Positions 1-8,222 of a stretch of 64,000 nt of DNA are shown here, in pieces. Under the pieces are notes generated by a model. It searched no databases. It saw only the letters and a program-made list of their open reading frames with translations, and was not told the origin of the DNA. Source of the DNA: Geomicrobium sediminis. GTDB lineage: Bacteria > Bacillota > Bacilli > Bacillales > Marinococcaceae. Made by a program: the position numbers and the translations under genes. Where the stretch lies: positions 310,001 through 374,000 of the forward strand of contig NZ_JAFBEC010000002.1 in assembly GCF_016908595.1 (NCBI RefSeq), written 5' to 3'. Numbering within the stretch: the first letter of the stretch is position 1; each line of letters opens with the position of its first letter.

Positions 1-113
1 GCAACAGAGAACCATCCATGAAGTCCAACTGTACCGATTGTAAATTGCTGTAAACCAAGATACAAAAGGAACGCGGCAACTAAAAAAGAAATCCAAATTC
101 TTAACCGGCGCAT
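1..113 (-). CDS. N-terminus of an unidentified membrane protein (truncated by window edge)
   Basis: Only the first 37 codons lie in the window. The ATG at 113 has a GGGAGG ribosome-binding site just upstream (complement of 121-126). The peptide opens with basic residues (MRRLR) and continues as a hydrophobic helix (WISFLVAAFLLYLGLQ), which is typical of a membrane segment or signal anchor. In B. subtilis the neighbourhood of ytkL holds ytoI and the small membrane protein gene ytpI, so a YtpI-like protein is possible, but too little is visible to assign a family. Confidence 0.6.
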   Translation of the reverse strand, partial: MRRLRIWISFLVAAFLLYLGLQQFTIGTVGLHGWFSV

Positions 114-218
114 TTTATAACCTCCCAAATAAACCATACCTTGCAAACAGTTTATTCAAAAGGACGAGCCAATATGACTTGTCTACCTCTTCAGTTACGC
201 CCAAAAAAAAAAAAAGAT

Positions 219-247
219 ACCAGGTGATCACGATGATTTCACCTGGT
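219..247 (-). terminator. Rho-independent terminator of ytkL
   Basis: An 8-bp stem (ACCAGGTG at 219-226 pairing with CACCTGGT at 240-247) is followed on the minus strand by a run of about 13 T residues. It lies just past the ytkL stop codon. Confidence 0.85.
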
Positions 248-257
248 TCTTTATACA

Positions 258-938
258 TCACACTTCTGTAGACTCGCCTGGCTTTAAAGCATTTCCTTTA
301 AGTGGCGCGATTGAATCTACGAAAGCATCTCCGTCTTGTTCAATTAATGGGAATGTGTTGTAGTGAATCGGGATGACTAATTCAGCTTGCAACCATTCAG
401 CAGCAACCTTCGCATCCTCTGGTCCCATCGTAAAATTGTCTCCGATTGGAAGTAGCGCAACTTCCAGATCATGACGCTCTGCAATCAGCTTCATATCCGA
501 GAATAACGATGTGTCTCCGGCGTGATAAATCGTTTTCCCTTCAGCTGTGAACAAAATTCCGTTCGGCATGCCAAGATAGATGATTTGACCATCTTCTTCT
601 TGGAATGAAGAACTATGAAACGCTTGCGTTAATCGCACATGACCAAATGGGAGCTCATAACCTCCACCAGTATTTAACGGGTGAGTTTCAAGCCCTTTTC
701 CACCTAAATATGTGGCAAGCTCATGAGTCGCTACGACGAGTGCACCACTACGCTTTGCAATCGCCTCTGTGTCTCCAAGATGATCCGCATGTCCATGCGT
801 CAATAAAATCGCATCAGGGTTTACGTCTTCTGGTTTAATTTTGCACGTATCGTTGCCAGTAATGAACGGATCAATTAATACGGAATACCCGTTCGTTTCA
901 ATTTCAATAAACGATTGTCCATGGAATGTTAACTTCAT
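258..938 (-). CDS. ytkL: Metal-dependent hydrolase, UPF0173 / YtkL-type metallo-beta-lactamase fold
   Basis: A 226-residue protein of the small UPF0173 metallo-beta-lactamase-fold hydrolases. The metal-binding HGHADH motif lies near residues 48-53, and further His/Asp ligands are visible in YHAGDTSLF (about 138-146) and IPIHYNTFP (about 189-197). Length is normal for the family. A GAAGGGTGG ribosome-binding site precedes the ATG. The physiological substrate is not known. Its position next to ald matches the ytkL neighbourhood of B. subtilis. There is no signal peptide, so it should be cytoplasmic. Confidence 0.9.
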   Translation of the reverse strand: MKLTFHGQSFIEIETNGYSVLIDPFITGNDTCKIKPEDVNPDAILLTHGHADHLGDTEAIAKRSGALVVATHELATYLGGKGLETHPLNTGGGYELPFGHVRLTQAFHSSSFQEEDGQIIYLGMPNGILFTAEGKTIYHAGDTSLFSDMKLIAERHDLEVALLPIGDNFTMGPEDAKVAAEWLQAELVIPIHYNTFPLIEQDGDAFVDSIAPLKGNALKPGESTEV

Positions 939-998
939 TGTTTATCCACCCTTCATCGACTTTCGATTCACTAGACCTATTACCGATTTTGGCTAACA

Positions 999-2126
999 TT
1001 AAACGTTTTCTGAAGGTAAAACGGCTTCAATTGGCGTAAATGGTAAGTCCATTGCAACGGCAACCGCCTCATACGTTAATTTACCATCAATTGTATTTAA
1101 TCCCTTTTTAAGGTTCAGATCTTGCTGAAGCGCCGGTACTAAACCTTTGTTCGCAATCGCTGACACGTAAGGCATCGTTACGTTTGTTAAAGCGATTGTT
1201 GATGTTCTAGGAACAGCACCAGGCATGTTCGCTACGGCATAATGCAACACATCATGCTTTGTATAAACTGGATCATCATGTGTCGTAATCCGATCTGTCG
1301 TCTCAAAGATTCCGCCTTGGTCAATTGCAATATCAACGATCACTGAACCTGGCTGCATCTTCTTTATCGTTTCTTCTTTTACGAGCTTAGGCGCTTTCGC
1401 TCCTGGAATGAGGACTGCCCCAATTACCACATCTGCTTCAATAACCGATTGTTCAATCGTGACCGGATTTGAAACGAGTAAGTTCACAGAAGAACCGAAC
1501 AGATCATCAAGTTCACGAAGTCGTTGTGGACTTAGATCCAAGATTGTTACATTCGCCCCAAGTCCTAAGGCAATCTTGGCAGCGTTCGTTCCTGCAACAC
1601 CCCCGCCGATAATCGTTACTTTTCCACGACTAACTCCAGGTACACCTGCAAGTAAAATTCCTTTTCCACCTTTTGTTTTCTCGAGGTATTGAACACCCAT
1701 TTGCGTTGACATTCTTCCAGCCACTTCACTCATCGGTGTAAGTAGTGGCAATGAGCGATCGGGTAGCTGCACCGTTTCATAAGCAACTGCCGTCACTTTG
1801 CTCTCAAGTAACGCTTTCGTTAGTTCCTCTTCCGCGGCCAAGTGTAAGTATGTAAACAACTGTTGACCTTCTTTGAAATAACCGTACTCCGATTGAACCG
1901 GTTCTTTTACCTTGACGATTAATTCTTGGTCCCAAGCTTCTTGAGCAGAATCAACGATTACAGCACCTGCTTCGATGTACTGTTCATCCGTAAATCCTGA
2001 TCCAATCCCTGCAGACGTCTCAATAAACACTTGATGCCCGTCACGCTTTAAAAGCACAACGCCTGTTGGTGTCATTGCGACACGATTTTCTTGGTTCTTA
2101 ATCTCTTTGGGTACGCCAATATTCAT
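999..2126 (-). CDS. ald: Alanine dehydrogenase
   Basis: Catalyses NAD-dependent oxidative deamination of L-alanine to pyruvate and ammonium, used for alanine catabolism and in sporulating cells. The N-terminus [11 protein letters not shown] and the segments [17 protein letters not shown] and [13 protein letters not shown] are family signatures, and the Rossmann nucleotide-binding loop reads [15 protein letters not shown] near residue 170. The start is placed at the ATG opening MNIGVPKE; an in-frame GTG three codons upstream is possible. The resulting 375 residues agree with the usual 370-380. It is separated from the next upstream gene by a terminator hairpin, so it is probably transcribed alone. 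Confidence 0.95.
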   Translation of the reverse strand: MNIGVPKEIKNQENRVAMTPTGVVLLKRDGHQVFIETSAGIGSGFTDEQYIEAGAVIVDSAQEAWDQELIVKVKEPVQSEYGYFKEGQQLFTYLHLAAEEELTKALLESKVTAVAYETVQLPDRSLPLLTPMSEVAGRMSTQMGVQYLEKTKGGKGILLAGVPGVSRGKVTIIGGGVAGTNAAKIALGLGANVTILDLSPQRLRELDDLFGSSVNLLVSNPVTIEQSVIEADVVIGAVLIPGAKAPKLVKEETIKKMQPGSVIVDIAIDQGGIFETTDRITTHDDPVYTKHDVLHYAVANMPGAVPRTSTIALTNVTMPYVSAIANKGLVPALQQDLNLKKGLNTIDGKLTYEAVAVAMDLPFTPIEAVLPSENV

Positions 2127-2162
2127 AAGCCCCACGCCCCTATTCTAGTTATGGTATAAAAT

Positions 2163-2194
2163 AAAAAAATTAGTCTACCTCAAAGATAGACTAA
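2163..2194 (-). terminator. Terminator downstream of the small secreted-protein gene
   Basis: TTAGTCTA (2170-2177) pairs with TAGACTAA (2187-2194) and is followed on the minus strand by seven Ts. It ends transcription of the gene at 2204-2593 before ald. Confidence 0.7.
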
Positions 2195-2203
2195 CAGTAG
2201 TGA

Positions 2204-2593
2204 TTAATCAACCAACACTTGCTCACTTTTCCACCGCCACGTATAAAGCTCACCTTCTCCGTTCTTCCAACGAACGTCCATCTTGCGTAGCTTTGGAAAA
2301 TGTTGCTTAATTCTTTCTGCTAATTGATCGGCTGTTACCTTTTCATTCACATGCAATTGTTTACTCATATTCTCGACATGTTCTTTCGCATCTTCTGAGC
2401 GCAGTACTCGATCACCATCTTGAAATTCATAAAGATCTGGGCTATCAAATCTCCATTGATATCCCCCATCTTTCGTTTCAATAGTCACACGAAGCGCAAA
2501 GCTTTCCATTAATTCATCCGCTTCTGCTCTCTCCAACGTTCCTACACTTACCATCATAACTAGCGCCAACACAGCTATAAGTACCTTTCTGAT
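2204..2593 (-). CDS. Small secreted protein of unknown function; probable AUC start
   Basis: The family is not recognised. The mature part is hydrophilic and rich in W, E, K and D. No standard start codon stands next to a ribosome-binding site: the first GTG (2572) and TTG have none. The strong Shine-Dalgarno sequence GAGGTGATC (complement of 2598-2606) points instead to an ATC codon at 2591-2593. Reading from there gives a good signal peptide (basic MRK, then the hydrophobic VLIAVLALVMMVSVG, then an AEA cleavage site). An in-frame TGA lies just upstream of the ATC, inside the Shine-Dalgarno, so no other start is available. A single-base sequence error or mutation (ATG to ATC) is the alternative. 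It lies between ytkK and ald with its own terminator. Confidence 0.6.
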   Translation of the reverse strand: MRKVLIAVLALVMMVSVGTLERAEADELMESFALRVTIETKDGGYQWRFDSPDLYEFQDGDRVLRSEDAKEHVENMSKQLHVNEKVTADQLAERIKQHFPKLRKMDVRWKNGEGELYTWRWKSEQVLVD

Positions 2594-2634
2594 GACCGAT
2601 CACCTCACCCATAGCATGGCTTTGAAATGACTTC

Positions 2635-3399
2635 CTATTCGTGTCGGTTTTGGTGTAGAACATCAACGCCACCAGTCACTTCAATAATGGCACCTGTCAC
2701 AAGGTCTGCGTGTTCATCAGCGAGAAACATAACCGTACGTGCAATGTCGCCACCGGTCCCAGGTCTACCGATCGGAGTCTCGTCATCTTGATGCATTTTG
2801 CCAGTCTCTATTGAAGCTTCTTTCATGTCACCAACGATCTTTCCAGGGCAAACCATGTTCGCTGTAATGCCGTATTCTGCTTCTTCAACGGCTACTGACT
2901 TAATTAAGGACGCAAGCCCTGCTTTTGCAGCGCCATATGCGCTGCGGTACAACCATGCAGGTGCATTTCCTACATCTTGAAAACCGTAAGCAATAATTCG
3001 ACCATAGCGTTGTTTACGCATGATTGGCAAAGCTTCTTTTAATAAATAGAACATACTTGAAAGATTTCCTTCAATCATCGCATGCCATTCGGATGGCTCG
3101 TAATCATAAAGCTTCTTTCGTTCAAAAATGTATGGACCTGCGTTATTGACGAGTACATCGAGACGGCCAAATGTCTCATTTGCCTGTTGAACGAGTGAGA
3201 TCACATCTTCACGGTTCGTCACATCCGCTTGAACGGCAAACAATTGCTTTTCATCAATGCCTAACTCTTCACGCAACCTCAGAACAGATGCATAATCACT
3301 TCGATAACTAACCGTGACAGAGTAGCCCTTCTTTATGAAGGCTTCAGTTACTTGTTTCCCTAATCCTTTTGATCCCGCTGTAATAAGTGCGTGTTTCAT
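2635..3399 (-). CDS. ytkK: Short-chain dehydrogenase/reductase, YtkK-like
   Basis: A classical SDR of 254 residues. The NAD(P)-binding glycine motif is TAGSKGLG (residues 7-14) and the structural NNAG is at about 86-89. The active-site region carries YRSAYGAAKAG, giving the catalytic YxxxK, but the usual catalytic Ser region reads AYGFQDVG and looks unorthodox. A typical SDR C-terminus (TGAIIEVTGG) is present. A GGAGG lies eight bases before the ATG. Substrate is unknown. The position between ald and argH matches ytkK of B. subtilis. Confidence 0.85.
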   Translation of the reverse strand: MKHALITAGSKGLGKQVTEAFIKKGYSVTVSYRSDYASVLRLREELGIDEKQLFAVQADVTNREDVISLVQQANETFGRLDVLVNNAGPYIFERKKLYDYEPSEWHAMIEGNLSSMFYLLKEALPIMRKQRYGRIIAYGFQDVGNAPAWLYRSAYGAAKAGLASLIKSVAVEEAEYGITANMVCPGKIVGDMKEASIETGKMHQDDETPIGRPGTGGDIARTVMFLADEHADLVTGAIIEVTGGVDVLHQNRHE

Positions 3400-3650
3400 A
3401 CAGAAAACCTCCAGGTCCTGTTCGTCTATTTGATCTTACTATTTTTTTTGAGAGACGAAAAGCAAGTCGCTCATTAGTTTCGTTAGACCCATACTTAATT
3501 TTCGACAAATTCGTTAACACAAGGTAAAATGGACTCAAATGAGGTTTAGAATATCCCTTTAAAGGAAACAGCTATTCTGTAGAGATATTCAACTGCTTTT
3601 ATCGATTTATACTTATGCTACGAACCACTTGAACAAAGGAGGAGACCATT

Positions 3651-4088
3651 ATGCGTCGTTACCAGAAAATTCTAGTTGGGGTAGATGGTTCAACCGAATC
3701 CAACTACACGTTTGACCAAGCTTGTGAATTTGCAATTGATCAAGGAGCCAAGCTTTTTATCGTGACTGTGATTGACACGAAATCGTTCGCTACGATTGAA
3801 CGTTTTGACCGCCAAATCGTAAAGCGTGCAGAAGAACAAGGAAAGCAAACGCTTGAGAACTACAAACAACAAGCGTTGGATAAAGGTGTCGAAGAAGTCG
3901 AGACGATTCTTGATTTTGGATCACCTAAAGTTCGCATCACACGTTATATCGCACCAAAATATGAAATTGACTTAATCATGGCTGGTGCAACAGGCGCCAA
4001 CAAAGTAGAACGCATCGTCATCGGTAGTGTTTCTGAAGCGATCGTACGCCAAGCAACTTGTGACGTTTTGATCGTTCGCCGTAAGTAA
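3651..4088 (+). CDS. Universal stress protein, UspA family
   Basis: A 145-residue single-domain Usp protein. It begins YQKILVGVDGS, the first beta strand and nucleotide-contacting Asp, and ends with the ATP-binding signature GATGANKVERIVIGSVS followed by CDVLIVRRK, the G-2x-G-9x-G-S pattern of ATP-binding Usp proteins. A GGAGGAG precedes the ATG. It is monocistronic, with a strong terminator directly downstream. A role in stress adaptation is family knowledge. A GTTTAG at about 3545 with a weak -10 could be a general-stress promoter, but the match is too poor to call. Confidence 0.9.
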   Translation: MRRYQKILVGVDGSTESNYTFDQACEFAIDQGAKLFIVTVIDTKSFATIERFDRQIVKRAEEQGKQTLENYKQQALDKGVEEVETILDFGSPKVRITRYIAPKYEIDLIMAGATGANKVERIVIGSVSEAIVRQATCDVLIVRRK

Positions 4089-4102
4089 CGAAGATGGTTT
4101 TA

Positions 4103-4142
4103 AAAGCGCCCACCAAAGTAAAAACTTTGGTGGGCGCTTTTT
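4103..4142 (+). terminator. Rho-independent terminator of the usp gene
   Basis: A long perfect stem, AAAGCGCCCACCAAAG and its complement around a five-base loop, ends in a T run. Confidence 0.93.
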
Positions 4143-4187
4143 GACTAGAAGCCCTCCTCAATACGTAAAGTACGAATTGGACAAATA

Positions 4188-4226
4188 GAAAATGACATCA
4201 CTCGATCACGAGCCATGTCATTTTTC
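4188..4226 (-). terminator. Terminator of the argGH operon
   Basis: AAAATGACAT (4190-4199) pairs with ATGTCATTTT. The hairpin is A/T-flanked on both sides, so it could work in both directions. It sits 14 bases past the argH stop. Confidence 0.7.
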
Positions 4227-4239
4227 TAATCTTTACGAT

Positions 4240-5613
4240 CTATTGTAACTTTGCTTTTTGGAGTGCAATGCTCTCTTTCACTTTCGCAAAGCCTGTACCG
4301 CCTGCGCTCACTCTTCTAGCGACTGCTTCATAAGGGTCTAACGCAGTATAGATATCTTCTTCGAAGTAGTGACTTGCCTCTTTAAACGTTTCGAGTGAGA
4401 GCTCACTTAACACTTTATTTTCTTGAATGCACTGTAAGACGAGCTTCCCGACCACTTCATGCGCCTCACGGAATGGCATGCCTTTTGTTGCTAAATAATC
4501 CGCAAGCTCTGTGGCATTCGAAAAGTCGGACTTTGTCGCTTTTTCAGTTTCCTCTTTTTTGACAGTCATTGATTCAATCATACCGATAAAGATCTTTAAT
4601 GATCCTTTGACAGTCGTTACAGCATCAAAGATTCCTTCTTTGTCTTCTTGCATATCTTTGTTATACGCAAGGGGAAGGCCTTTTAACGTTGTGAGTAACC
4701 CGACCAAACTGCCGTATACACGCCCTGTTTTTCCTCGAACGAGTTCAGCCATGTCTGGATTTTTCTTTTGTGGCATAATGCTACTTCCCGTTGCAAATGC
4801 ATCATCCAACTCAATAAAATTAAATTCATGACTTGACCATAAAATGAGCTCTTCAGAGAATCTAGAAAGGTGCATCATAATTGTTGACGCAACACTTAGA
4901 AATTCAATGAGAAAGTCCCGATCACTGACCGCATCCATACTGTTCATATAAATGTCGTCAAACCCGAGCGACTCAGCTGTTTCGTAGCGATTAATTGGGA
5001 AAGTTGTCCCTGCTAAAGCACCAGCTCCAAGCGGCGAAAGGTTTACTCGTTTCAAACTGTCTTGTAGCTTGTCATAGTCACGATCAAACATCGATACATA
5101 AGCGAGCATATGATGGGCAAAAGAAATTGGTTGAGCACGTTGCAAATGAGTGTAACCAGGTAAGAGCGTTTCAACATGCTCTTCGGCTTGCTCTAATAAA
5201 ACGAGCTTTAAATTGTTCAAGAGTGTCATCAACTCATGCGTTTCTTTTCTCATGAATAGATGGATGTCCGTTGCGACTTGGTCGTTACGACTACGCGCCG
5301 TATGCAACTTTCCAGCTACGTCTCCAATCTCGTCTTTTAGAAGCTTCTCTAGATTCATATGAATGTCTTCGTACTTCACGTCAAAAACGAGTTCATTACG
5401 CTTCGCTTTTTCTAAAAGGGATTTTAAGCCTTTTTGAATGAGTAATTCATCATCGGCTGATATGATGCCACAATTCGCAAGCATTGCCGCATGAGCCATG
5501 CTACCTTCGAGATCTTCAAAGACGAGCTGTTGATCGAAGCCGATGGATGCACCAAATGCATCCACCCACTCTTCTGCTTCTTTTGTAAATCTGCCGCCCC
5601 AAAGCTTGGTCAT
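4240..5613 (-). CDS. argH: Argininosuccinate lyase
   Basis: Cleaves argininosuccinate to arginine and fumarate, the last step of arginine synthesis. The fumarase/aspartase superfamily signature [12 protein letters not shown] is near residues 277-288, with the catalytic Ser in the mobile loop, and [12 protein letters not shown] is near residue 108. The start [11 protein letters not shown] gives 457 residues, the normal size. Its ATG overlaps the argG stop as ATGA, so the two are translationally coupled and share one operon. Confidence 0.97.
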   Translation of the reverse strand: MTKLWGGRFTKEAEEWVDAFGASIGFDQQLVFEDLEGSMAHAAMLANCGIISADDELLIQKGLKSLLEKAKRNELVFDVKYEDIHMNLEKLLKDEIGDVAGKLHTARSRNDQVATDIHLFMRKETHELMTLLNNLKLVLLEQAEEHVETLLPGYTHLQRAQPISFAHHMLAYVSMFDRDYDKLQDSLKRVNLSPLGAGALAGTTFPINRYETAESLGFDDIYMNSMDAVSDRDFLIEFLSVASTIMMHLSRFSEELILWSSHEFNFIELDDAFATGSSIMPQKKNPDMAELVRGKTGRVYGSLVGLLTTLKGLPLAYNKDMQEDKEGIFDAVTTVKGSLKIFIGMIESMTVKKEETEKATKSDFSNATELADYLATKGMPFREAHEVVGKLVLQCIQENKVLSELSLETFKEASHYFEEDIYTALDPYEAVARRVSAGGTGFAKVKESIALQKAKLQ

Positions 5614-6815
5614 AGTTTCACACCGTTCTTCATTACTTGGCTGTGCACCTTCGTTGGAAGTCCCCAAAGTTGCGTAAACCCGACTGCTGCGTTGTGATCA
5701 AACTCATCTTCTTTCGTATACGTAGCAAGCTTCTCATCATAAAGTGAGAATGGTGATTTACGTCCTTCTACAATCGCATGACCTTTAAACAGCTTCACAC
5801 GAACTGTTCCTGTTACGGACTTTTGTGATTCCTTCAAAAACGCTTCAAGCGCTGGACGAAGCGCAGAGAACCAAAGACCTTGGTAAATGAGTTCCGTTAA
5901 TTGCTTAGAGACGATCGGTTTAAAGTGCGCAAGTTCTCTTGGAAGTGTTAAGTCTTCTAGTTCCTTATGCGCTTTAATTAACGTTGTTGCGCCTGGTGTC
6001 TCATACACTTCACGTGATTTAATCCCAACGAGACGATTCTCAACGTGATCAATTCTTCCGATGCCATGTGCACCCGCGATTTTGTTTAGATGCATGATCA
6101 ATTCATCTAATTCATAATGAACGCCGTCAACTGCGACTGGCTTACCTTGTTCGAATTCAATTTCAATCGTATCGGGCGTGTCTGGTGTTTCTTCAAGTGG
6201 CTTCGTCAGATCATACGCACCTTCTGGTGGTGTTGCCCACGGATCTTCAAGAATTCCACACTCATTACTTCTCCCCCACAGGTTCTGATCAATCGAATAC
6301 GGGTTATCCAAATCAACCGGGATCGGAATGTTATGCTCTTTTGCATATTCAATTTCTTCGTCACGGGACCAACCCCACTCACGAACAGGTGCTAATACTT
6401 CGAGATCTGGATTTAGCGCTTGAATTGACACTTCAAAACGAACTTGGTCATTTCCTTTTCCGGTACACCCGTGCGCGACTGATCCTGCACCCGTTTGTTC
6501 AGCAATCTCAACGAGCTTCTTTGCGATGAGTGGTCTTGATAACGCTGATACGAGTGGATATTTATCTTCATACATTGTACGCGCTTGAAGTGCAGGCAAT
6601 ACGAACTCTTCTGCAAATTCTTTCTTTGCGTCAATTGTATACGACTGGCTTGCGCCGACGTTAATCGCTTTTTGTTTTACTGTTTCTAAATCTTTACCTT
6701 CACCAACATCTAAGCCAACTGCAATGACTTCATATCCTTGATCCATTAACCATCTAACTGCAACTGACGTATCTAAACCACCTGAATAGGCTAAAACGAC
6801 TTTTTGTTTGTTCAT
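5610..6815 (-). CDS. argG: Argininosuccinate synthase
   Basis: Joins citrulline and aspartate using ATP. The N-terminus [20 protein letters not shown] holds the PP-loop (AYSGGLDTS), and [14 protein letters not shown] is the second signature. The start at 6815 gives 401 residues, matching the family. An ATG ten codons upstream (6845) is in frame but lies only three bases from the GGAGG. An 8-bp hairpin between the GGAGG and the 6815 ATG may bring the two together. First gene of the argG-argH operon; a candidate ARG box lies upstream. Confidence 0.96.
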   Translation of the reverse strand: MNKQKVVLAYSGGLDTSVAVRWLMDQGYEVIAVGLDVGEGKDLETVKQKAINVGASQSYTIDAKKEFAEEFVLPALQARTMYEDKYPLVSALSRPLIAKKLVEIAEQTGAGSVAHGCTGKGNDQVRFEVSIQALNPDLEVLAPVREWGWSRDEEIEYAKEHNIPIPVDLDNPYSIDQNLWGRSNECGILEDPWATPPEGAYDLTKPLEETPDTPDTIEIEFEQGKPVAVDGVHYELDELIMHLNKIAGAHGIGRIDHVENRLVGIKSREVYETPGATTLIKAHKELEDLTLPRELAHFKPIVSKQLTELIYQGLWFSALRPALEAFLKESQKSVTGTVRVKLFKGHAIVEGRKSPFSLYDEKLATYTKEDEFDHNAAVGFTQLWGLPTKVHSQVMKNGVKL

Positions 6816-6818
6816 ATT

Positions 6819-6855
6819 GATTGAAAGGGATCTTTTCCCTTTCATTCACCTCCGT
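6819..6855 (-). promoter_or_regulatory. argG ribosome-binding site with intervening hairpin
   Basis: On the minus strand GGAGGTGAAT is followed by GAAAGGGA, a loop AAAGA and TCCCTTTC, then AATCAAT and the argG ATG. The 8-bp stem removes 21 bases and leaves about 12 bases between GGAGG and ATG, a usable spacing. Without the fold the spacing is about 33 bases. Confidence 0.6.
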
Positions 6856-6867
6856 GTATAAAATTTC

Positions 6868-6887
6868 GGTACGAATAAACATGCTAT
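6868..6887 (-). promoter_or_regulatory. Candidate ARG box (ArgR/AhrC operator) before argG
   Basis: The segment ACGAATAAACATGCT (6871-6885) resembles the ARG-box pattern TGAATAAAAATGCA, with most positions matching. A second AT-rich half-site-like segment (TATGCATTAATTAG) follows near 6900. The place, 25-70 bases upstream of the ribosome-binding site, fits arginine repression. No binding data are implied. Confidence 0.45.
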
Positions 6888-7234
6888 CGATATTATTATT
6901 ATGCATTAATTAGTAAAAAATATAAGAGGATCGCCCTCTCTCAATGTCTAAATATACTGTAACACCATCTTTAATGAACATCAATAGTTATACATACATT
7001 TTTATAAAAATGTAATAACGTGACGATCGCGATTCAAGTACTTGATTTATACAATGAATAATTTCCATTACTGGCGGTTGCTTTCACGCTTCGCACTAGG
7101 ACAACACGGCTCAACGTGTTTTCATTACCACTTGTGACAACCCTAAACTCTTCGGTCAATAACAAAGTGAAAAAAATTGTACTTATGAATATAGCTCATT
7201 CAACGTTGTTATCGTAGCTAAAATATGCAAAACA

Positions 7235-7331
7235 AAAGCGGCTGTTGTGGCAAAGGCGCCTGCGGGAGTATAGTTAGCTAAAGATCATCAGCTGACAACA
7301 CCCGCGGTAAGCGTAACCACATAAGCCGCTT
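7235..7331. repeat. Long imperfect hairpin element, candidate interspersed repeat or small RNA
   Basis: The element is bounded by AAGCGGCT (7236-7243) and AGCCGCTT (7324-7331). Nested inside are TGTGG (7246-7250) with CCACA (7317-7321), GCGGG (7262-7266) with CCCGC (7301-7305), and GTTAGCT with AGCTGAC. The core (TGCGGGA, TAGTTAGCT, CCCGCGGTAAGCG) resembles GC-rich interspersed repeats I recall from Bacillaceae intergenic regions; that is memory, not a search. Only one copy was noticed in this window. The rest of 6960-7230 shows no gene that can be supported. Confidence 0.55.
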
Positions 7332-7393
7332 CATCCATTTATGAGTACTTCATTTATTAACAGCCTGAAGCGACATATGCTAGCTATTTTCTT

Positions 7394-8212
7394 CTATTGT
7401 AAAACTTCTTCTAAATAACGTCGCTCATAATAATGTCCGGCAATCGTTGACACTTGCCTTGCCAATTGATAATTACTGTACGCCCCAAGCGCAATTCCTG
7501 CAATGGGAATGCCTTGAACCATCTTCTTTCTTATGACAGAAATCATCATTAACTTCGCAATTTGGCGCAATGGTTGTTGGAACCACTCTGCAGATGTAAC
7601 TTCCTCATTGCCACCATAAAAAACAGGAAAGCGCCCCATCCAAATCTCTTTTTCGGCTTGTAGCTCAGTCCAACCTTCATATTGCGCTTTTCTCGGAAGC
7701 GTAGCAACGTGGAAGGCTTTTAAGGCAATCATCATTTCTCTTGGATGTCTAAGGTCATTGCCAAACGACATTGCTGCCAATTGAACCGTGCGTAAGTTAG
7801 TAGCAAGCATTAACGGTAAGTCTGCTGCTAATAAAAACGGTCCACCAAGACCCGTCAAGCCACCTTGTCCAAACGACAATAAGCGTTGTTTGGCCGTTTG
7901 TTGTTCAAGGATGAACTTGTTCTGCTCAAACGAAAGTTGATTCAACTCAGAAATGTGTTCGATGCGATGATTAAACACTTTTGCAGTGGATAAGATACGC
8001 TGCTCCGCTTCAACTTGTGCACTCGAGTTCAAGATGAGTGTTTGTGTATAAAACATAAAGCGATCAACAAGTTCTACGAGCTTTTTTTCATAACGCTTTG
8101 GTAACACATCTTGACTGTTCGTTAACTTACGATGTCGAATTTCTTCAGGGAAATATACATCTTCCCATTCATACAACTCACGAAGTCTTTCGTGAAGCTT
8201 TGCTTCATCCAT
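7394..8212 (-). CDS. EcsC-family protein
   Basis: A 272-residue EcsC-like protein. The start MDEAKLHERLRELYEWED is supported by AAGGTGA four bases upstream. Family-like features are GGLTGLGGPFLLAADLPLMLATNLRTVQ near residues 130-157, a glycine-rich hydrophobic stretch, and a hydrophobic C-terminal segment (GIPIAGIALGAYSNYQLA). The biochemical role of EcsC proteins is unclear. It begins ten bases after the ytxK stop, so the two are likely co-transcribed. In B. subtilis acetate kinase (ackA) follows ytxK here, so this gene occupies that position. Confidence 0.8.
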   Translation of the reverse strand: MDEAKLHERLRELYEWEDVYFPEEIRHRKLTNSQDVLPKRYEKKLVELVDRFMFYTQTLILNSSAQVEAEQRILSTAKVFNHRIEHISELNQLSFEQNKFILEQQTAKQRLLSFGQGGLTGLGGPFLLAADLPLMLATNLRTVQLAAMSFGNDLRHPREMMIALKAFHVATLPRKAQYEGWTELQAEKEIWMGRFPVFYGGNEEVTSAEWFQQPLRQIAKLMMISVIRKKMVQGIPIAGIALGAYSNYQLARQVSTIAGHYYERRYLEEVLQ

Positions 8213-8222
8213 GCCATCACCT

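Noticed and set aside
3540-3570. Sigma-B promoter before the usp gene
   Set aside because: GTTTAG is close to the -35 but the -10 region GGAAAC matches GGGTAT poorly.
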